The position numbers and the translations under genes were made by a program. A stretch of DNA of 64,000 nucleotides from Gnetum montanum (Eukaryota; Streptophyta; Gnetopsida; Gnetales; Gnetaceae): assembly GCA_015680685.1 (NCBI GenBank), contig MNCI01020286.1, positions 1-64,000 on the forward strand. The letters are read 5' to 3'. Under the pieces are notes generated by a model that had not been told where the DNA came from, searched no databases, and was given only the letters and a program-made list of their open reading frames with translations. This document shows, in pieces, positions 1 through 12,590 of this stretch; the first letter of the stretch is position 1, and each line of letters starts with the position of its first letter.

Positions 1-1110
1 AGGACAAAAATGATGACCTTTAAATTCACTCTTGTGGATAAGGCTAACTTCTAGTTTTATATCTTAAATATTCAAATAGGCTCTTGGGATGAATTCAAAG
101 CTGCATTTATATAATGACTCTTCTCAAATGATAAATTGTATTTACTTAGGAAGTAACTTATGAGTTTCACCTAAAGGAAAGAGGAGGATTATGTAAGAAC
201 CTTTGATAGGCTTATGGGTTTTTATCTAAAAGATCCTAATCATGGGTTCCCAACCCATCAACTCATTTGAATTTTTGTAGAGGGACTCATAAATTTTTCA
301 TGTAAAGATAACAACTTTAATGTCACATTGAAAGATTCTTGGAGAATTATAGATTCCTTGGTAAACCAAACCAAGCATTGGCCAAGGCTTAATGTCATGC
401 AAGGATCAACTCATCAGAAAAATTTAATTAAAGGATTGATGAGTTAATAAAATTGATTAAAAAAAAAGCCCTTGTAGTTCAAGAAGAAACTTATGGTTTA
501 TGTGGGAATAAGCAACATAACATTAATATTTGCACTACCTTAGCTTATTATAATGAGGATGTTTAAGATTTTCTAAAAGCATTTTAGCAAATGAGAAATT
601 AGACCTCTTCTCATTTTAGCGAAGAAAATTTTATCAACAACCACCACAAGTATCTCAAAATAATTTTAGATCATTTAGGAGTCAAACTAGTGAACATTGG
701 ATGGGTTGATACCAAGTCTAATAGTCTTCATAGAGGAAAATAGGTAATTCATATTTGAAATTAGAAGAAAATTTTAATGTTTGACTAAAAGTGAATTACC
801 CTCCTCACCTAAAACCAAACCTACAAATCAAAGAAGAGGTAAGGACAAAATTAGTTCCATTACCATAAGAAGTGGAAGAACTATTGAACCTAAGCTTGAT
901 AAAAAGGTCTCGTTTAAAGGTAAGCAAAAAAGGTAGGACATGATGGTAAAAATAGGAAGAAGAGTTAGATAAGAAAGAAATGGAGGTAAAAAAAGAAAAG
1001 AAGAAGAAGATCAACTAGCATAATGCCAATATCAAGAAATTCACATTCAAAATCTTCATAATCAATATGGGCCCAAGATACTCTCACTTTTTGCTCGTGA
1101 TACCAATCCT
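1..1110 (+). pseudogene. gag relic of a Ty3/gypsy (Athila-like) retrotransposon
   Basis: The plus strand translates, across many stops and frameshifts, into a plant gypsy Gag. Around 181-285 the reading contains EDYVRTFDRLM and, after a gap, PNHGFPTHQL and FVEGL, the pattern of the conserved Gag segment 'PHHGF...Q.FY.GL' of Athila-type Gag. Around 838-900 it reads ISSITIRSGRTIEPKL, which matches the 'AITLRSGK' hallmark of the gag-protease linker in this group. The window edge cuts off the N-terminus and no protease follows. It differs from the gag genes of the main family in the rest of the window (those lack the RSG motif), so it belongs to a separate, older insertion. No LTR is visible for it. 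Family assignment rests on motif pattern only. Confidence 0.6.
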
Positions 1111-1640
1111 CATATTAGAAATCCTTAGTCCTTGTTGGCAAATCTTTATACCCGTGTTTTAAAGAAAATTTTGGGAATATATATTAGTGCAAAATTAGAT
1201 GTACATTAAAAAGAAAGGTAAAGCATCACCTTTTTTGAGAAAAGAAAGGAGGAAAGGAGCACTTCCTTCCCCCTCCTCCCCACCTTCCAAAGAGCAAAGA
1301 AAGTAAAACCTGAGCCTAGAGGGAAAAATCATAAGGCCACGAAACTCAAAATCAATCCTCTTTAAAGAACCTCGAAAGTAGTAGGGCAAGCATCCCTAGA
1401 ATACAATAAAGGAAAAATCGATAAAAGGGTATAAATAGATAGAGCCCAATTACCAACCAGCCATAACCTTAAACCTAAAGATATAGCAAGGAGGGGACCC
1501 CACTAGTGGATTCTACAGCTACCTGGGAAACCTAGTACATGGTCATATAGCTCATTCTTGAGAATGGATCACATCTAAAACCATCTAATGCCTCTCAATA
1601 TCCATAAATGCTATAGCCTATTGAAATTCCTTATACTCTT
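1111..1640. other. unassigned degraded sequence after the gag relic
   Basis: AT-rich sequence with a short purine- and pyrimidine-rich patch near 1230-1290. It may continue the gag-protease linker of the preceding relic, but I see no protease motif, LTR end or other recognisable feature. Confidence 0.3.
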
Positions 1641-2960
1641 CCTTTTGTTCATGATGTTGTGTTTCTTTTCTTGATCCATCTAAGTGTAATTTAGTAGAGG
1701 TTCTTTTGATGTACTTGCATAGAGTAATCCAAGATATATTGTAATTTATTTTCATGATGATGTAGAGGCATTTGTGATTCTTAAACCATCAATGCATGTT
1801 GGTCTCATGAGCCATGTTGTTCTACCACTGCAGTTTCTCTTCCTCTAGGTAGTCTCTCTCTCTCTATTTTGCTTCTACAACCTCGCATACCATCCTCTCT
1901 TCTTCCTCTTGTTGTAAAAGTCTATTTTTCTTGTGCATATCCTTTTCAACCTCATTTTTGATGGTTGCCTCTCATAGATCTTAGCATCTTTGGCAGCTTC
2001 TTTGTATGGTAGATCCACCTATTCAACTAGATGGTTGAACTCCTATTTCCACTCCTACCATTAGGCCTCCCACAATGCCCTCTCCTATACATAGGTGGCC
2101 ACAACAACATCTTTAGTGGCATGAACTAGATCTACTTTAATTTTTTTTAAGCATCTACTACCTATGTTCTAAAATAGGAGGCTTATCAGCCACCCTCATT
2201 CCTACTCCACCTCCAATAGATGTTAGTTCTAGAGAGGCCTATGTTGGGATGGTAGTAAAACCCTTGGATTAAGGCACCGATGTCCATAAATTGTGGTGAA
2301 GAGGGTGAGTTAGGTGGGCCTAGAGGCCAGTAACTTCACCACCCTCCAAAGTACTAAAATGAGGCCTGAATGTCAACCCCTTCACTAATGCCTCAGTGAA
2401 GTCAAGAAGAACTTTAGGAGATTCACACTAGGACTAAGGCATAGGCATTTTAGAAATGTGAAGTGTGCACTTGTAATTTTCAAACATTACTTGATTGAAT
2501 GAAAAATTGATCAATTTGTTTGGCCACATCCTACCACAGCAGTGGTATGGCCAACTTGGGCACCTAGCCACTCTGACTTTTTGGGAATAAGCCCCTAGAG
2601 GAACCCTACCACATCATGGAGATCCCTTACTATGGAAAAAATCACTTCACTTTCTATTAGCATGTCAAGGTATTGGGAAATATCTGCATCTATAAGGGTG
2701 ATCTCCACACTTGAAAAGTAGTTAAATCATTCCACCAGTGTTGAAAGACTATTCCATCCACAAGTTCTAGGTTCCCTTCCAACAATGGCATGAGGCTAGC
2801 CCATCCAACATGTGACATCAGATCCCAAAGGACCTAATTCCCTTGAAATCCAACACAAGTAGGCTCATAGGTGGGCATGATACCCATTACATTTGTAGTC
2901 TTGTGCCATAACCATAGAATAAGTGTTGTAATCTATGCAAGAGGACGAAGTAGCACAAAC
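1641..2960 (-). pseudogene. unidentified coding relic with a charged, coiled-coil-like part
   Basis: Read on the minus strand, 1780-2200 gives a Lys/Glu/Gln-rich, heptad-like string (for example EVEKDMHKKNRLLQQEEEE) with stops and frame changes. Upstream of it, 2200-2900 gives a less charged stretch including a piece reading IDADISQYLDMLIESE. I do not recognise the family. The charged tail resembles the coiled-coil half of the ORF3 proteins elsewhere in the window in composition only, with no clear motif match. It could be the tail of another retroelement protein or an unrelated transposon protein. Confidence 0.3.
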
Positions 2961-3058
2961 CAGGAGATAAGTAGATTATGGACACTCCATAAGCACAATA
3001 GTGTTGTTGAATCCTTGGAATTCTTGTCTAGTGTAATTGGAGATCACTAATCTGTAGC

Positions 3059-5400
3059 CTACCAAACAAATTTCAAGAATGTACACTGATGAAAGAAGTG
3101 ATGAGTCATTTCATGTGTGATCACATAGAGTGGACATGTGTTAGGGATGTTTAGGTCCCTCTCATAAAGCAAGGAGAATATAAGTAGCACAAAATGCAAT
3201 GAAAGCCAAAGGAAAACTTTTATTTTCTTAGGAAGCCTACCCATCTAAATACCCTTCCAACCTTTAACCACTAGGCATTTTCCTTTGGGACATAGTAAGT
3301 GCATGCTTACATAGAGCTTGCCAAATGTAGGAGTCCTAAGTTCTCATCGTCTGTTACTGATATTTGGTTCTCATGATGAGAATCCATTATGCCAAGTTAT
3401 TGTTAGCTTGCATTAGTTGACTGGTGAGTAGTTGGTATCCCATGGTGATGATGTCCTAGAACCAGCCACCTTAGGCTTTGACACTGTATTCTAGTAAACA
3501 AGATGCATGTGTTTCCCACCTTTACCCCTAGACCAAATGAAGTTCCTAACTAACTAGTTTACACATTGTATGATGCCCATGAAGAGAGGTAATAGAGGTG
3601 ATACCTAGAAATGGTAGAGATGAATGATGTTGTTAGAACAAGCCATCCATTTTTGAGTAGGAAATGTGTAGTTTAGTGCCTAATGCATTGCTAGATCTTT
3701 TGGATCAGCATGACTCTATGAGATCTTCTAATGCTAAGCATACATGAACATCCCCAAATATGAATCTATCATCATCCCCAAGAGGATGCCCAACACCTAG
3801 CCAACAATCCCTTCATGTGCTAGTCAATATTAAAAAGGTGTAGGATAGATTTACCTTTGTTTATTTCAAGTCCAATCTTTCTAGTGATCCTACAAAGGGA
3901 TCTATTCACTGCAGGAGCCTAGGGAACTATAGCACGAGAGAATAGAATTGCATTATCTATGTAGTATTCTGACAAACATTCCACCTTAGCAATCTATAGC
4001 TTCCTAACCCCTTTCAACTTACAACAAGTGTGCATTGTGTTCATAGTTAAGATGAAGAGATAAGGTAGAGTCATAAGGCAGAGCCATGACCCACTCCAGT
4101 TTAGCCTAGGTAAGTGATGCAAGCAACGTTTTGTCTTGTTTTGCTCCCATCATTAACTTGATTTGTGTGGAAATATGGATGGTTTTCCTATGTTACCAAA
4201 TGTCTTCCAAGTACTCTTACATTGTTTGAGTAATCTAAGAAGTCCTTGTGATGTTCTCCCTCTTGTGGACTATGTGGTGGATTCTTTTGGAGTCATAGCT
4301 AGCTTTTGTCATCACAAAAAAGGATATGATGTTCTTGTCCCCTTCCTTGAGCCACTATATCTATTACCTTTGTTGCCAATACTATTCCTAAGTAGAAACC
4401 TCTTAGAGCTCCTACAACACAACTTGTTCCTCTTTCATGAGTAGGTCCTCTAGTTGGTACTTGACCAAGGTCTCAACTAGCCTATCTCTTAGCATTGACT
4501 TGATTACCTACAAGAAATATTTGTCAATTGTGTTCTTAGCATGAATCTTCTACTTAACCCTACAAAGCCCCTATTTTAAAAAATCCCAAGGATTAACCTA
4601 GGATGGATAGTCATCCCAAATGGTTATCACCAATGGGAAAAACTAAGACCTCTTAAGATAAAATGGATTAAACCCATGAGGTGAGGGCATGTCCACCTAA
4701 CAGAACAATGACCGATGATCAAAAGCTTGGCATTTTTATCCAAAATCCTAAACCTCAAAGTTCATAAGGATATTTTTGTTGATCTAAACGTTGTTGATTC
4801 TAAACATAATCTAGTTCTTTTCTTATCTTTTGTTTTACCAAGTGAAGTGAAAACCCTTTATCTCCATGTCAACTAGGTCATGATCATTGAGGAATTGTAA
4901 AAAATTTTGACAACTTAGAGTATTGTCTGTGTCACCATTAGAGTTTTCCCATGCATGAAGATAGGGGTTGAAGTCCCTAATAACAATCCACTTCCATTGA
5001 TCTGGGATCAATAGTATAACATGTTTGAGCTTTTGCAACCAAGCTTCCTAGTTTTGTGGCCCATAGAAGTTTGTGAGCCACACACCAGAGGATGCCCAAA
5101 AAATAGTTATGCTTCAAGTTGAAGAGTACATTAGAGTAAACGTCATCCTAGGGAGAGTGGCCAAGTCATACACCTAGCCTTGACACATGACTAAATGGTA
5201 CTACCATCTAGGCCATTTCAGCCAACATGATTCCCTGTGTAGTAGTTTGGTTTTTGATAAGAAAATGACATTGCAAGCTTTCTTATGCATAATTTATTTT
5301 AGGCTATTTCTTTTATAGGGCATACCTTGGTCCCTACAATTCCATGATTGTAGTTTTATGATCTACCTATAGACCTTTTTCTATACACCTTCTTTAGGAT
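3059..5400 (-). pseudogene. LINE ORF2 relic: endonuclease, reverse transcriptase, zf-RVT
   Basis: Three blocks support the call. (1) Near 5380-5200 the minus strand reads WNCRDQG and later FLSKTKL, matching the start of APE-type endonucleases ('WNCRGLG ... LSETK'); 5038-4835 carries RDFNPYLHAWE and ends GFHFTW, matching 'GDFN...G..FTW' with Gly to Arg in the catalytic GDFN. (2) Near 3965-3850 it reads YIDNAILFSRA, then GLEINKGKS, the RT 'FADD' box with its second Asp replaced by Asn, followed by the 'GL.IN..KS' box. (3) 3244-3059 encodes LPKKIKVFLW with spaced Cys and His and a final VW, the zf-RVT domain. Order and spacing fit a plant L1. Stops and frame breaks make it a pseudogene. Confidence 0.75.
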
Positions 5401-6870
5401 CATTTGTGGTCCTAGGTCAACCTCTAATTATCTTTTTGGTGTAGAACATTAGCTTTGACAACCACCCAACCTAACCTATTTTGATAGTCATGGAGAGATT
5501 ATCCATCTATTCTACAACGTCTCTTGAAATGTCTACCATATTTAGCATAATGGATTCACACATTGTTAAAACCTATTCTTCCAGCAGGGGAATCACCACA
5601 TCCCTTCATCCCTTGGCTTTCACCTCATGAGTGTAGTCTTTTGGAGCAAAAGTTTCCCCCACCAAGTTGGTGGGTGAACTTGGGTAACAATAGTCTTGGG
5701 CATCTTAAAAAGTGCATGCAACTCCTATAAGGACTGAGGAAGGGCCTTATTGCCTCCACTATCCATCCATTCTCTATCTATAGCTTAGGTGTGGTAGTCT
5801 TGGATTTTATCCCATACTCAGTTAAGTGATTTCTTTTTCCATAAACAACACAATGGAAAATAGTTGAAGGCTAAATTATGGGAGGCTTATTAATTGATGT
5901 ATTCTCGTATTTGACCTAAACTATTTTCTCCCTCAAAGGGGGGTCTAGAATGACCTCTTCATGAGGTTCCTAGAAGACAATGACCTCCACACATAGAAAC
6001 ATGCAAACACCATGCACACCTTAGACTCAATGAATTTGTTGAAGTTGATGAATTCTTGAAGAAGCCAAAAAGGTTATTGAGGAAATCCATGGTCTAAAGT
6101 TACAATGGTAAAATTGAGACTTAGATCCAAACACACACCTAAGAAAATAGATCGGGGTCCCTATGCACTCTTAAATGCCAATGTTTGAGGGCCAAGCCCT
6201 TGGACCTAAAGAACCATGGACCTCCCATGAAGATCTTGTCTCAATCATCAATGAATAGAAAGAAGAATAACAACAAGTTGTGAGCAAGGCTATGAATCTC
6301 CATGTTTCTAACACTCTAGTTTGTCACTACCTACTTCTTACTAAGATTCATTTTGGGTGGGGGCCTTGTAGAAATAAATTTTTGAATCAGACTTAACTTC
6401 ATAGTACAAAACCCTTTTCTTGGAGTGTAGAAAACCTGTAATTGCATGATCCCCTCTTGATGGGAACATGCATCAATACCCCCATGTTTGAGATGCTAGG
6501 TTTTCTTTGTTCTCTACATCCCAGTATCCAAAAAACCTCTTGTTTGACTTGGTAACTTACCTTCACCTAGACCCTGCATAGTGCCCAATTGAGGGTTGTA
6601 GTCCTCAATTCTAGATGCTAACACCACCATCACATTCTTTGCATTAGATCCTCTATGAAGCCCATCCTTCACTTGCCTGCTCAAGTTTTCTGCATCTATG
6701 CTTTTGCCTATTTTTGCTTTTTAAGCTTGTGGATGTGCAATTTTCTACCATTGCCAATCTTTATGTCGAATTTCCCCAAATGTTTATGGGTGCTTTCAAG
6801 TTCATCTTGAAACAAATCTCATCCAAGTAATTTAGGCTTGAGAGTGTGAGGATGTACAAAGATCCACAAA
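5401..6870 (-). pseudogene. LINE ORF1 relic with DUF4283 domain
   Basis: On the minus strand near 6270-6130 the reading GGPWFFRSKGLALKHWH matches the core of DUF4283 (consensus near 'GGPW.F.GK.L.L..W.P'), a domain at the N-terminus of ORF1 proteins of plant L1-type LINEs. A less clear N-terminal stretch precedes it, and a frame-broken low-similarity region follows down to the ORF2 start near 5400. No clear zinc knuckle could be read. ORF1 proteins bind LINE RNA. This copy has many stops and cannot encode a protein. Confidence 0.6.
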
Positions 6871-7072
6871 AACCAAGATTTAATAATCCAAAATCTTAAA
6901 CAAAAATATTAGATTTAGTAAGCATTCAAAATGGTGAAAGAATTTTGATCATAAAATCATATTTCAACCACAAGTGTAATAAGGAAGGAACTATGCATCC
7001 ATATTATTCAATCTTCAAAACCTCTTTGAATTATATCTTTTTCATAGTCATCCAGTGCATTTTGTTCTCTTT

Positions 7073-7812
7073 TGATGGGACGTGATATCGCATGGGCCAC
7101 GATATCACGGTGCACCGCCAAGTCTATAAATAAGAGCGGCTCTCCCTTGTTTCTCAATCTAGATCTAGACCCTTAGTGAAACTCTAGTAGTTTTCCCCCT
7201 CCAAAGATAGAATAATTTCCATGTACCCGCAGTAGGAGCTCCAAAGTGAACAGATCTTTATTCAAGCACATATTGCACCTGAACACAAGTTTGTGTACGA
7301 AAATAAAGATGAACTTTTGGATAAACCTAGCAGTGCATGGCATAGGGTAAATAGGACTTTACTTATTGTTATTTATTGTTTATCGTTAAATGCTTTATTA
7401 GTTAATGAAATCTCTCTCAACCCTTCCTCCATAGTTAAGTGCATTCAGTACGACTGCTTCGAGCACGTGCATTATGCTTGGTAATCCCAGTAACGAATAG
7501 CGTTTGGTAGCCAAGGTGTGAATGGTAAGTGGGAATGGATGCTGATGCTAGGTTAATTAAGGCTTAGTTAGTTAGTTAAAGTTAGTTAATTAGTCTCTTC
7601 ACCCTTTACCTCGTTAGCATAAAAATCACATACCTTAGACTTACTTAACCATACAACCGTGACAAATACAAGTAAGTCTGGGAAGATAACAATTGATTAG
7701 CCTTAAGTGTTCCATGAGGTGGGTAGGCACTTATTCTATGGAATTCGACTGGATCATGCGTGTAACGCTCGTATTCGTATGGTTGAGTGTAGGGGTACCT
7801 TGCCACTCATCA
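7073..7812 (+). repeat. 5' LTR of element A (E3-type subfamily)
   Basis: Starts TGATGGGACG and ends CTCATCA, giving the TGATG...CATCA inverted termini of the family. The U3 carries two GATATC palindromes (7084-7110) just upstream of a TATA box, TATAAATA at 7125-7132. An AATAAA lies near 7302. It is the same subfamily as the LTRs of E3 but lacks their internal tandem duplication, which accounts for most of its shorter length. Confidence 0.85.
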
Positions 7813-7813
7813 T

Positions 7814-7831
7814 TGGTGTCGTTGTCAAGGT
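7814..7831 (+). other. primer-binding site (tRNA-Asp type), element A
   Basis: One base after the LTR end, TGGTGTCGTTGTCAAGGT resembles TGGCGCCGTTGCCGGGGA, the complement of the 3' end of plant tRNA-Asp. Most differences are C to T or G to A. Confidence 0.7.
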
Positions 7832-7956
7832 CTAAGTTGTTTGTGCGCTAAGTAGAACATAGGAAATCATCCACATCGTTGGGAGCTTAAATGAACCCTT
7901 AGGGTTAATTAAAAAAAATTATATAATGGTTAATCAACACACCAAGTAAAATAACA

Positions 7957-9755
7957 ATGTCTTCTTCTTCAAAAAAAAGCACCTCACCACCTAGGGATCA
8001 CACAAGAGACAGCCGACGGACTAGCACACATAACCACGAATTGCCAGTTCCTTAAGAGTATTGGGTAGTGTATCCTCATCACGATGAGTATATACCTAAT
8101 TTTATCTTTATCCTCCATCAGGATGAATAGTTGCGTTGGTGAGATTTGCAAGGTAACATAGTGTTACCTCTAGATTGTGTTGTCCCTAACATGCTCCTTT
8201 GTGCTCTTTCACATATAGACATGATGTAGCTATACACTGAATACATTGTTGAAGATCACGACACAAGAGATTACCATCCCACAACAGCATAATGTCAACA
8301 GGACACACGGAAGGAGAGTTACCACACAATGTTGAAGGGAAAAGGCCCCCGTAATGCTTCACCTGTCATAAGAGAAGTTAAGGGTGGTGAACCTATCTCA
8401 ATAGGTTCTCCACAAGACAATGTTCCCCCTCCTAACAATAGTGAGGAGGTGGGGTATTAGAGCCTACACTCTATGATACAAAATCCTAGTTCTAATTCCC
8501 ACAAACACCAGTTGTTCACTGAGGGAACACAAGCACAAGATAAGGGTGAGCATTTTGATCATCATCATGATTGGGGTAGGGAACACCGAAGAGAAGGTAG
8601 GAGACATCGTCATGGCAATGACTCTTCTTCTTCTTCCCCTTCATCACATTGTTCATCCTCTCCTTCCACATTAGGTTGTAGCCACAAAGAGCATAATGGT
8701 GAGGATAAGGGTAAGCAAAATGAGAGACCTCGACAAGAGAGTCGAGAGAGAGGATGAGGGCATTCAAGAGAATCAACGCATGAAAGAAGGGAAAGTAGGA
8801 AACAACTTAGGCATCATAGATTTCATGAGAGAGATGATCATGAAAAACCACTACTAGCAACTTGGAGTATGTTAGATATCATGGAGGTTGTGAGAATACC
8901 TACAAGGCATCAAAAAGATAGTCAGATCAAAATACTAGACATGAATAATATCCCACGATTTGAGGGGGGATACAACGCTAATCCATAGAATCATTTACAG
9001 GAATTCCATGATGCCTGCACCTTGCAAAATATTGAGAATGAGTGGCAAAAATTAAAGTTGTTTCTTAGGACACTCATAAAAGAATCAGAGAGTTGGTACT
9101 AGTCTTTAGAGCCGGAAATCATTAGGAGGTGGAGTCAATGCTAGAATTGTTCAACGATAAATACCAAACATACTCCAGAGTGTCTAACTTACGTAAGAAG
9201 ATCTAAGCATGGAAGAAGGGTACTCATGAACCCTTGGATGCTGCCATGGGCCGATACTATGCATTGCTACATCGTTGCCCGGGCCATGGTTACGCACAAT
9301 GGGATCAACTACACCACCTTGTAGATAGGCTAAGACATGAAACTAGGAGAACCCTTGGGACTTATGCCCAAGGGAGATTATCTAAACCTAGATCCCATGG
9401 GATGTGAGATCTGCTAATATGACCATCCTAAGGGATGTTGTCCAATAATCTCAAATCTACAAGAGTCTGGGGTGTATGCGCTCAACCCAAGACTTAACAG
9501 ATGGAAAGGACCCCAAAGGTTACCTTATCTCCAAGGTAACCCAAGGTAGTTCCACCAACTGTTAACATATTATCCAAGTGGAACTTTACCACAACCTATC
9601 GGGAAACATCAGTAAAGGCAATACCCATAGCCATGGGAGATGCCACTGCCTAGACAACAATACCCTTATAGGCAACCAGACCCGTATGGCTACTATGTGC
9701 AGCAGCCAGTTTCTCCAAGTGACTCTATGGGTCACACTACCCCACAAAATCAATT
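7957..9755 (+). pseudogene. gag: gag relic of element A
   Basis: The ATG at 7957 opens a Ser-rich N-terminus (MSSSSKKSTSPPRD) that matches the Gag start of E3. The reading then gives the family block 'HQDE*LRW*DLQGNIVLPLD', where both stops arise from single transitions. A His/Arg/Ser-rich linker follows (8473-8757), then the Gag core (8930-9400) including LDMNN(I)P, LFNDKYQTYS and CPGHGY. At about 9405-9445 is the zinc-knuckle-like CEIC*YDHPKGCC, and after that a Pro/Tyr/Gln-rich tail. Gag forms the particle and binds genomic RNA. Similarity to E3 gag ends at about 9755, before the protease. There are numerous stops. Confidence 0.75.
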
Positions 9756-9779
9756 TGAATGTTAAACCATTTCAAAATA

Positions 9780-9929
9780 CACTGGTAGTCATATTAATCA
9801 AATTAGATTAAAATAATCAATCTGCCATGACCATAACTTAGCCAAAGTGTAACTTTCCAATGAGATAGAGTACCTATAGGTTATAAGTTACACATCACAC
9901 ACTAATCCTTGGTTATGTTGTGATCATAG
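9780..9929 (+). promoter_or_regulatory. truncated ORF3 leader with 3' splice site, element A
   Basis: From about 9780 the sequence parallels the leader just upstream of ORF3 in B (50322 onward). It ends GTTGTGATCATAG directly against the ATG at 9930, with CTAAT near 9902 as a possible branch point. The promoter-like module and the polypurine-like site present in the relatives are missing here. Confidence 0.5.
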
Positions 9930-12343
9930 ATGGCATCAAAAGGAAAGTATGGATTGGAAGTAGGATCATCCCAACTAAGGAACAAGTGATCAAGAACCAA
10001 AAGAGGCTAAGAATAGGCCTAGGAGCAGGTAGCAAAAACCCATGTAATGGGACCTCTTCGAGAGGAGCCCGAAGTGGAACCTATTAGATAGATTCTAGAA
10101 GAATCTACAACTGAATAGTCCCACTGAGATGAGGAACTAGGGCCAAGATTAAACCTTGAGGTTACCCTAATGGAGACCTACCTCAAGAAAATTTCATCAA
10201 AAGAGGTTTCAAATTTTGTGCTCCAGGAGCTAAACTTTGGACCCTTCTTGGAGTTTGCTCCTCTAGAAGTCAAAGCACAATTGCAAAACTCTCCCATGTG
10301 GTCCATCATCACTTCTAATAGGGAGTGGTATATGGGAGAGACATGCCTCTTGTGAAAAATCAGTAGGCTAATTCCATAGTAAAAATTAAGGAGGTATCTA
10401 TGTTCTACTCAGTGGAAGAAATCTCTTAAGCCCTTGGATTACCTGAAACTAGGGCCATCCTTGTAGAAATCCTAATGCAGGCATATCCAAGTATCATAAA
10501 AGAATGGACATAGAGGTGCTATGGAGTGGACTATAAGGATTTTGGTGCACTCACCATGGTGTAACATGCCTATTCTAAAATCATAGCCTTTCACTTCAAC
10601 CCAACGGTGAGGTCTAGTAAGGTCATAGCCTTCTTTTCCTGTGCATGTATCACTCTAAGCAAAAGATTCCTTGTTAACCTTCCATAGTTAATCTATCTAG
10701 AGATAGAGAAATGCTTCAAGGAGAATGAACATGGAAGGAAGGCACTCCCCTTTTCATGAATCATCAGAAAATTATGCAAAAAGGGAGACATGGCCCACTA
10801 CACTAATGACATAGTCCAACATGCTCTGACTACTTCCTAGGCAAAGATGATGAAGGCCAAAGTGCCTGTGAAGGTGGTCCAAGAAGAGGTTTGGATATGG
10901 TGTCTATACCAAACATTTCCACACTTACAAATATGCAAAAGTTTACAAGCACTATCAACAAAAGATTAAGTGTAGCTCAGCATGAGGAATTGCTAGACTA
11001 ATTAGTGGGAACTAGGTAACCAATTTTGAATGTCTTCAATCTTCTGGATACCATCACTACTACCCAATCAATGCTTCTTGAGGTAAGGAAAAAATGCATC
11101 ATCATGAAGGGGAAACTTAAAATAACTAGAATAGAAAACTAATGCTTGGCTATGGAAGTTGCTAAACTTAGAGCTCGCCCTGCTAATCCCATGTTACTTT
11201 GCCAAGCAATCATAAGGGATGAAGCTTTTCAACAACTTCAGGCCAAAATCAGAGAGGCTAAGTATGCTAAGGAGATGGTAGTCTTTGACCAATCCTTGGC
11301 TAATGCCACAATGTATAACATCTTGAATGACTTGGTCCAGAATCACTAAGAGAATGATGCCCTGACTACAGAGAATTAGCGCCTATGCAATGTTGATGCA
11401 AAAAATAAATCGATGGTCAAATTCATCCATCAATAGTAGGAGAAACTTGCCATAGTGAACACTAAACTAAGGACATTGGAAACACAGAAAAAAAATCTCT
11501 TGATTGAAAAGGTACATGCTCTTCACCAGAAATCTACAATAGAGATCACTGTCTAGAAGAATGAGGCCCTCAAATTTGAGAAGTTTACGAATAATTATAG
11601 GGACCAAGTTGGCTTGTAGAAGGAAATGAATGAGAAACATATCCAAATGGCAAAGGAAAAAGTTAATGAGACTCTTAGTAGCTCAAGGAAGGAGGCAATG
11701 TCTAGTAGCCTATCTTTGATGGGCTGAATGACTACAATAAAGCAGAAATCTACATGAAGAAGCTATAGATTGAGAAAGTGACAAAGTACATGGAGCTCAC
11801 CAACCTTTGGTACATAAACTTGATAATGCTGACTACCAAAAGATCATAGTAAAATATTAATTAACAACTATCTAGCTTGTACTTATTATACAAGTGGAGT
11901 TCAAACATCACAAAGAGACCAAATAGAAGCTTAAGGTGGAAAAAACTAAACTTAACATTCTCAAAATGTTGTTCATTGATCAAAGATCAACTAATGAGAA
12001 CCTAGATAGAAGGTTGAATGACTACTAAGAGCTATAGAACATTGTCAAGGAATTTGACATAGAATAGAAGCAACTCAAAACCTAGTTTGTCAACGTGAAG
12101 AAGCTATTCCCCACAATGTCCTATCTATAGGATATTCTCATTCCAACCCACATTGGTGAAGTAGCATGGGCTATGAATGATCCCTGGAGTAAGGAGGAGA
12201 AGATGAGGGAATTGTAGGATGTCTTCCATTTTCCACAAGAGGTTGCAACTATAGTAGGACAATCACAACAACTACCTCAACAACTACATGTGCCCAAAAT
12301 AGGAGAATGTCCTTTGAAGCCTTCACCACCTGGGACCATCTGA
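9930..12343 (+). pseudogene. ORF3 (env-position, coiled-coil protein) relic of element A
   Basis: Starts with ATG at 9930 (MASKGKYG) and runs, with stops, to TGA at 12341. The conserved domain lies at 10170-10560: LQELNFGPFLEFAPLEVKAQLQ, then SPMW, then EWYMGET, matching the ORF3 of B, E1, E2 and H. The second half (11040-12130) reads as long Lys/Glu/Leu-rich helical stretches typical of coiled coils. A Pro/Gln-rich tail closes the protein. By pattern the first domain resembles the 'putative plant transposon protein' domain found in env-position ORFs of Athila-like elements. I see no signal peptide or transmembrane segment, so calling it an envelope protein is not justified. It is closer to the ORF3 of B than to those of E1 and E2. 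Confidence 0.65.
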
Positions 12344-12576
12344 TTTTCTCCCTTGTCTTCCAGTCGTCAGAGAAGTTGTATTGTCATTTTTGTCATGGTG
12401 TTCAATTTTTTTGTCCTAAATACTAATATTTGTAATGATTGTAAATTTGTACACTTGAGCACTTAGTTTTTGTTGTGTCAGTTTGTGTGTATGTAGTTAG
12501 TCAATAATCCCATACTTCCTAAAATTTTGTTAAGAACATATTCCTCCTTTTGTTCACTCGAGAATAAGTTTTTATT

Positions 12577-12590
12577 CAGTCGTGGGGGTA
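12577..12590 (+). other. 3' polypurine tract, element A
   Basis: CAGTCGTGGGGGTA directly precedes the 3' LTR start TGATGAATC. It is the expected plus-strand primer site of reverse transcription. Confidence 0.75.

Larger units (their letters stand above)
3059..6870 (-). mobile_element. degraded L1-type LINE (non-LTR retrotransposon)
   Basis: A minus-strand series of LINE domains appears in the right order: DUF4283-like ORF1 (about 6130-6270), endonuclease (about 5400-4830), reverse transcriptase (the decayed YXDD motif at about 3950-3964) and a zf-RVT zinc-finger domain (3059-3244). Every domain has in-frame stops or frameshifts. The 5' end lies near 6870. The 3' end and poly(A) tail were not located; a T-run at about 2140-2150 is too far past the last domain to be assigned safely. 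It lies just upstream of the LTR at 7073 and appears unrelated to it. Confidence 0.75.

Noticed and set aside
8473-8757. His/Ser-rich 94-codon open frame as a separate small gene
   Set aside because: It is in line with the Gag linker of element A and matches the basic linker of the other gag copies.
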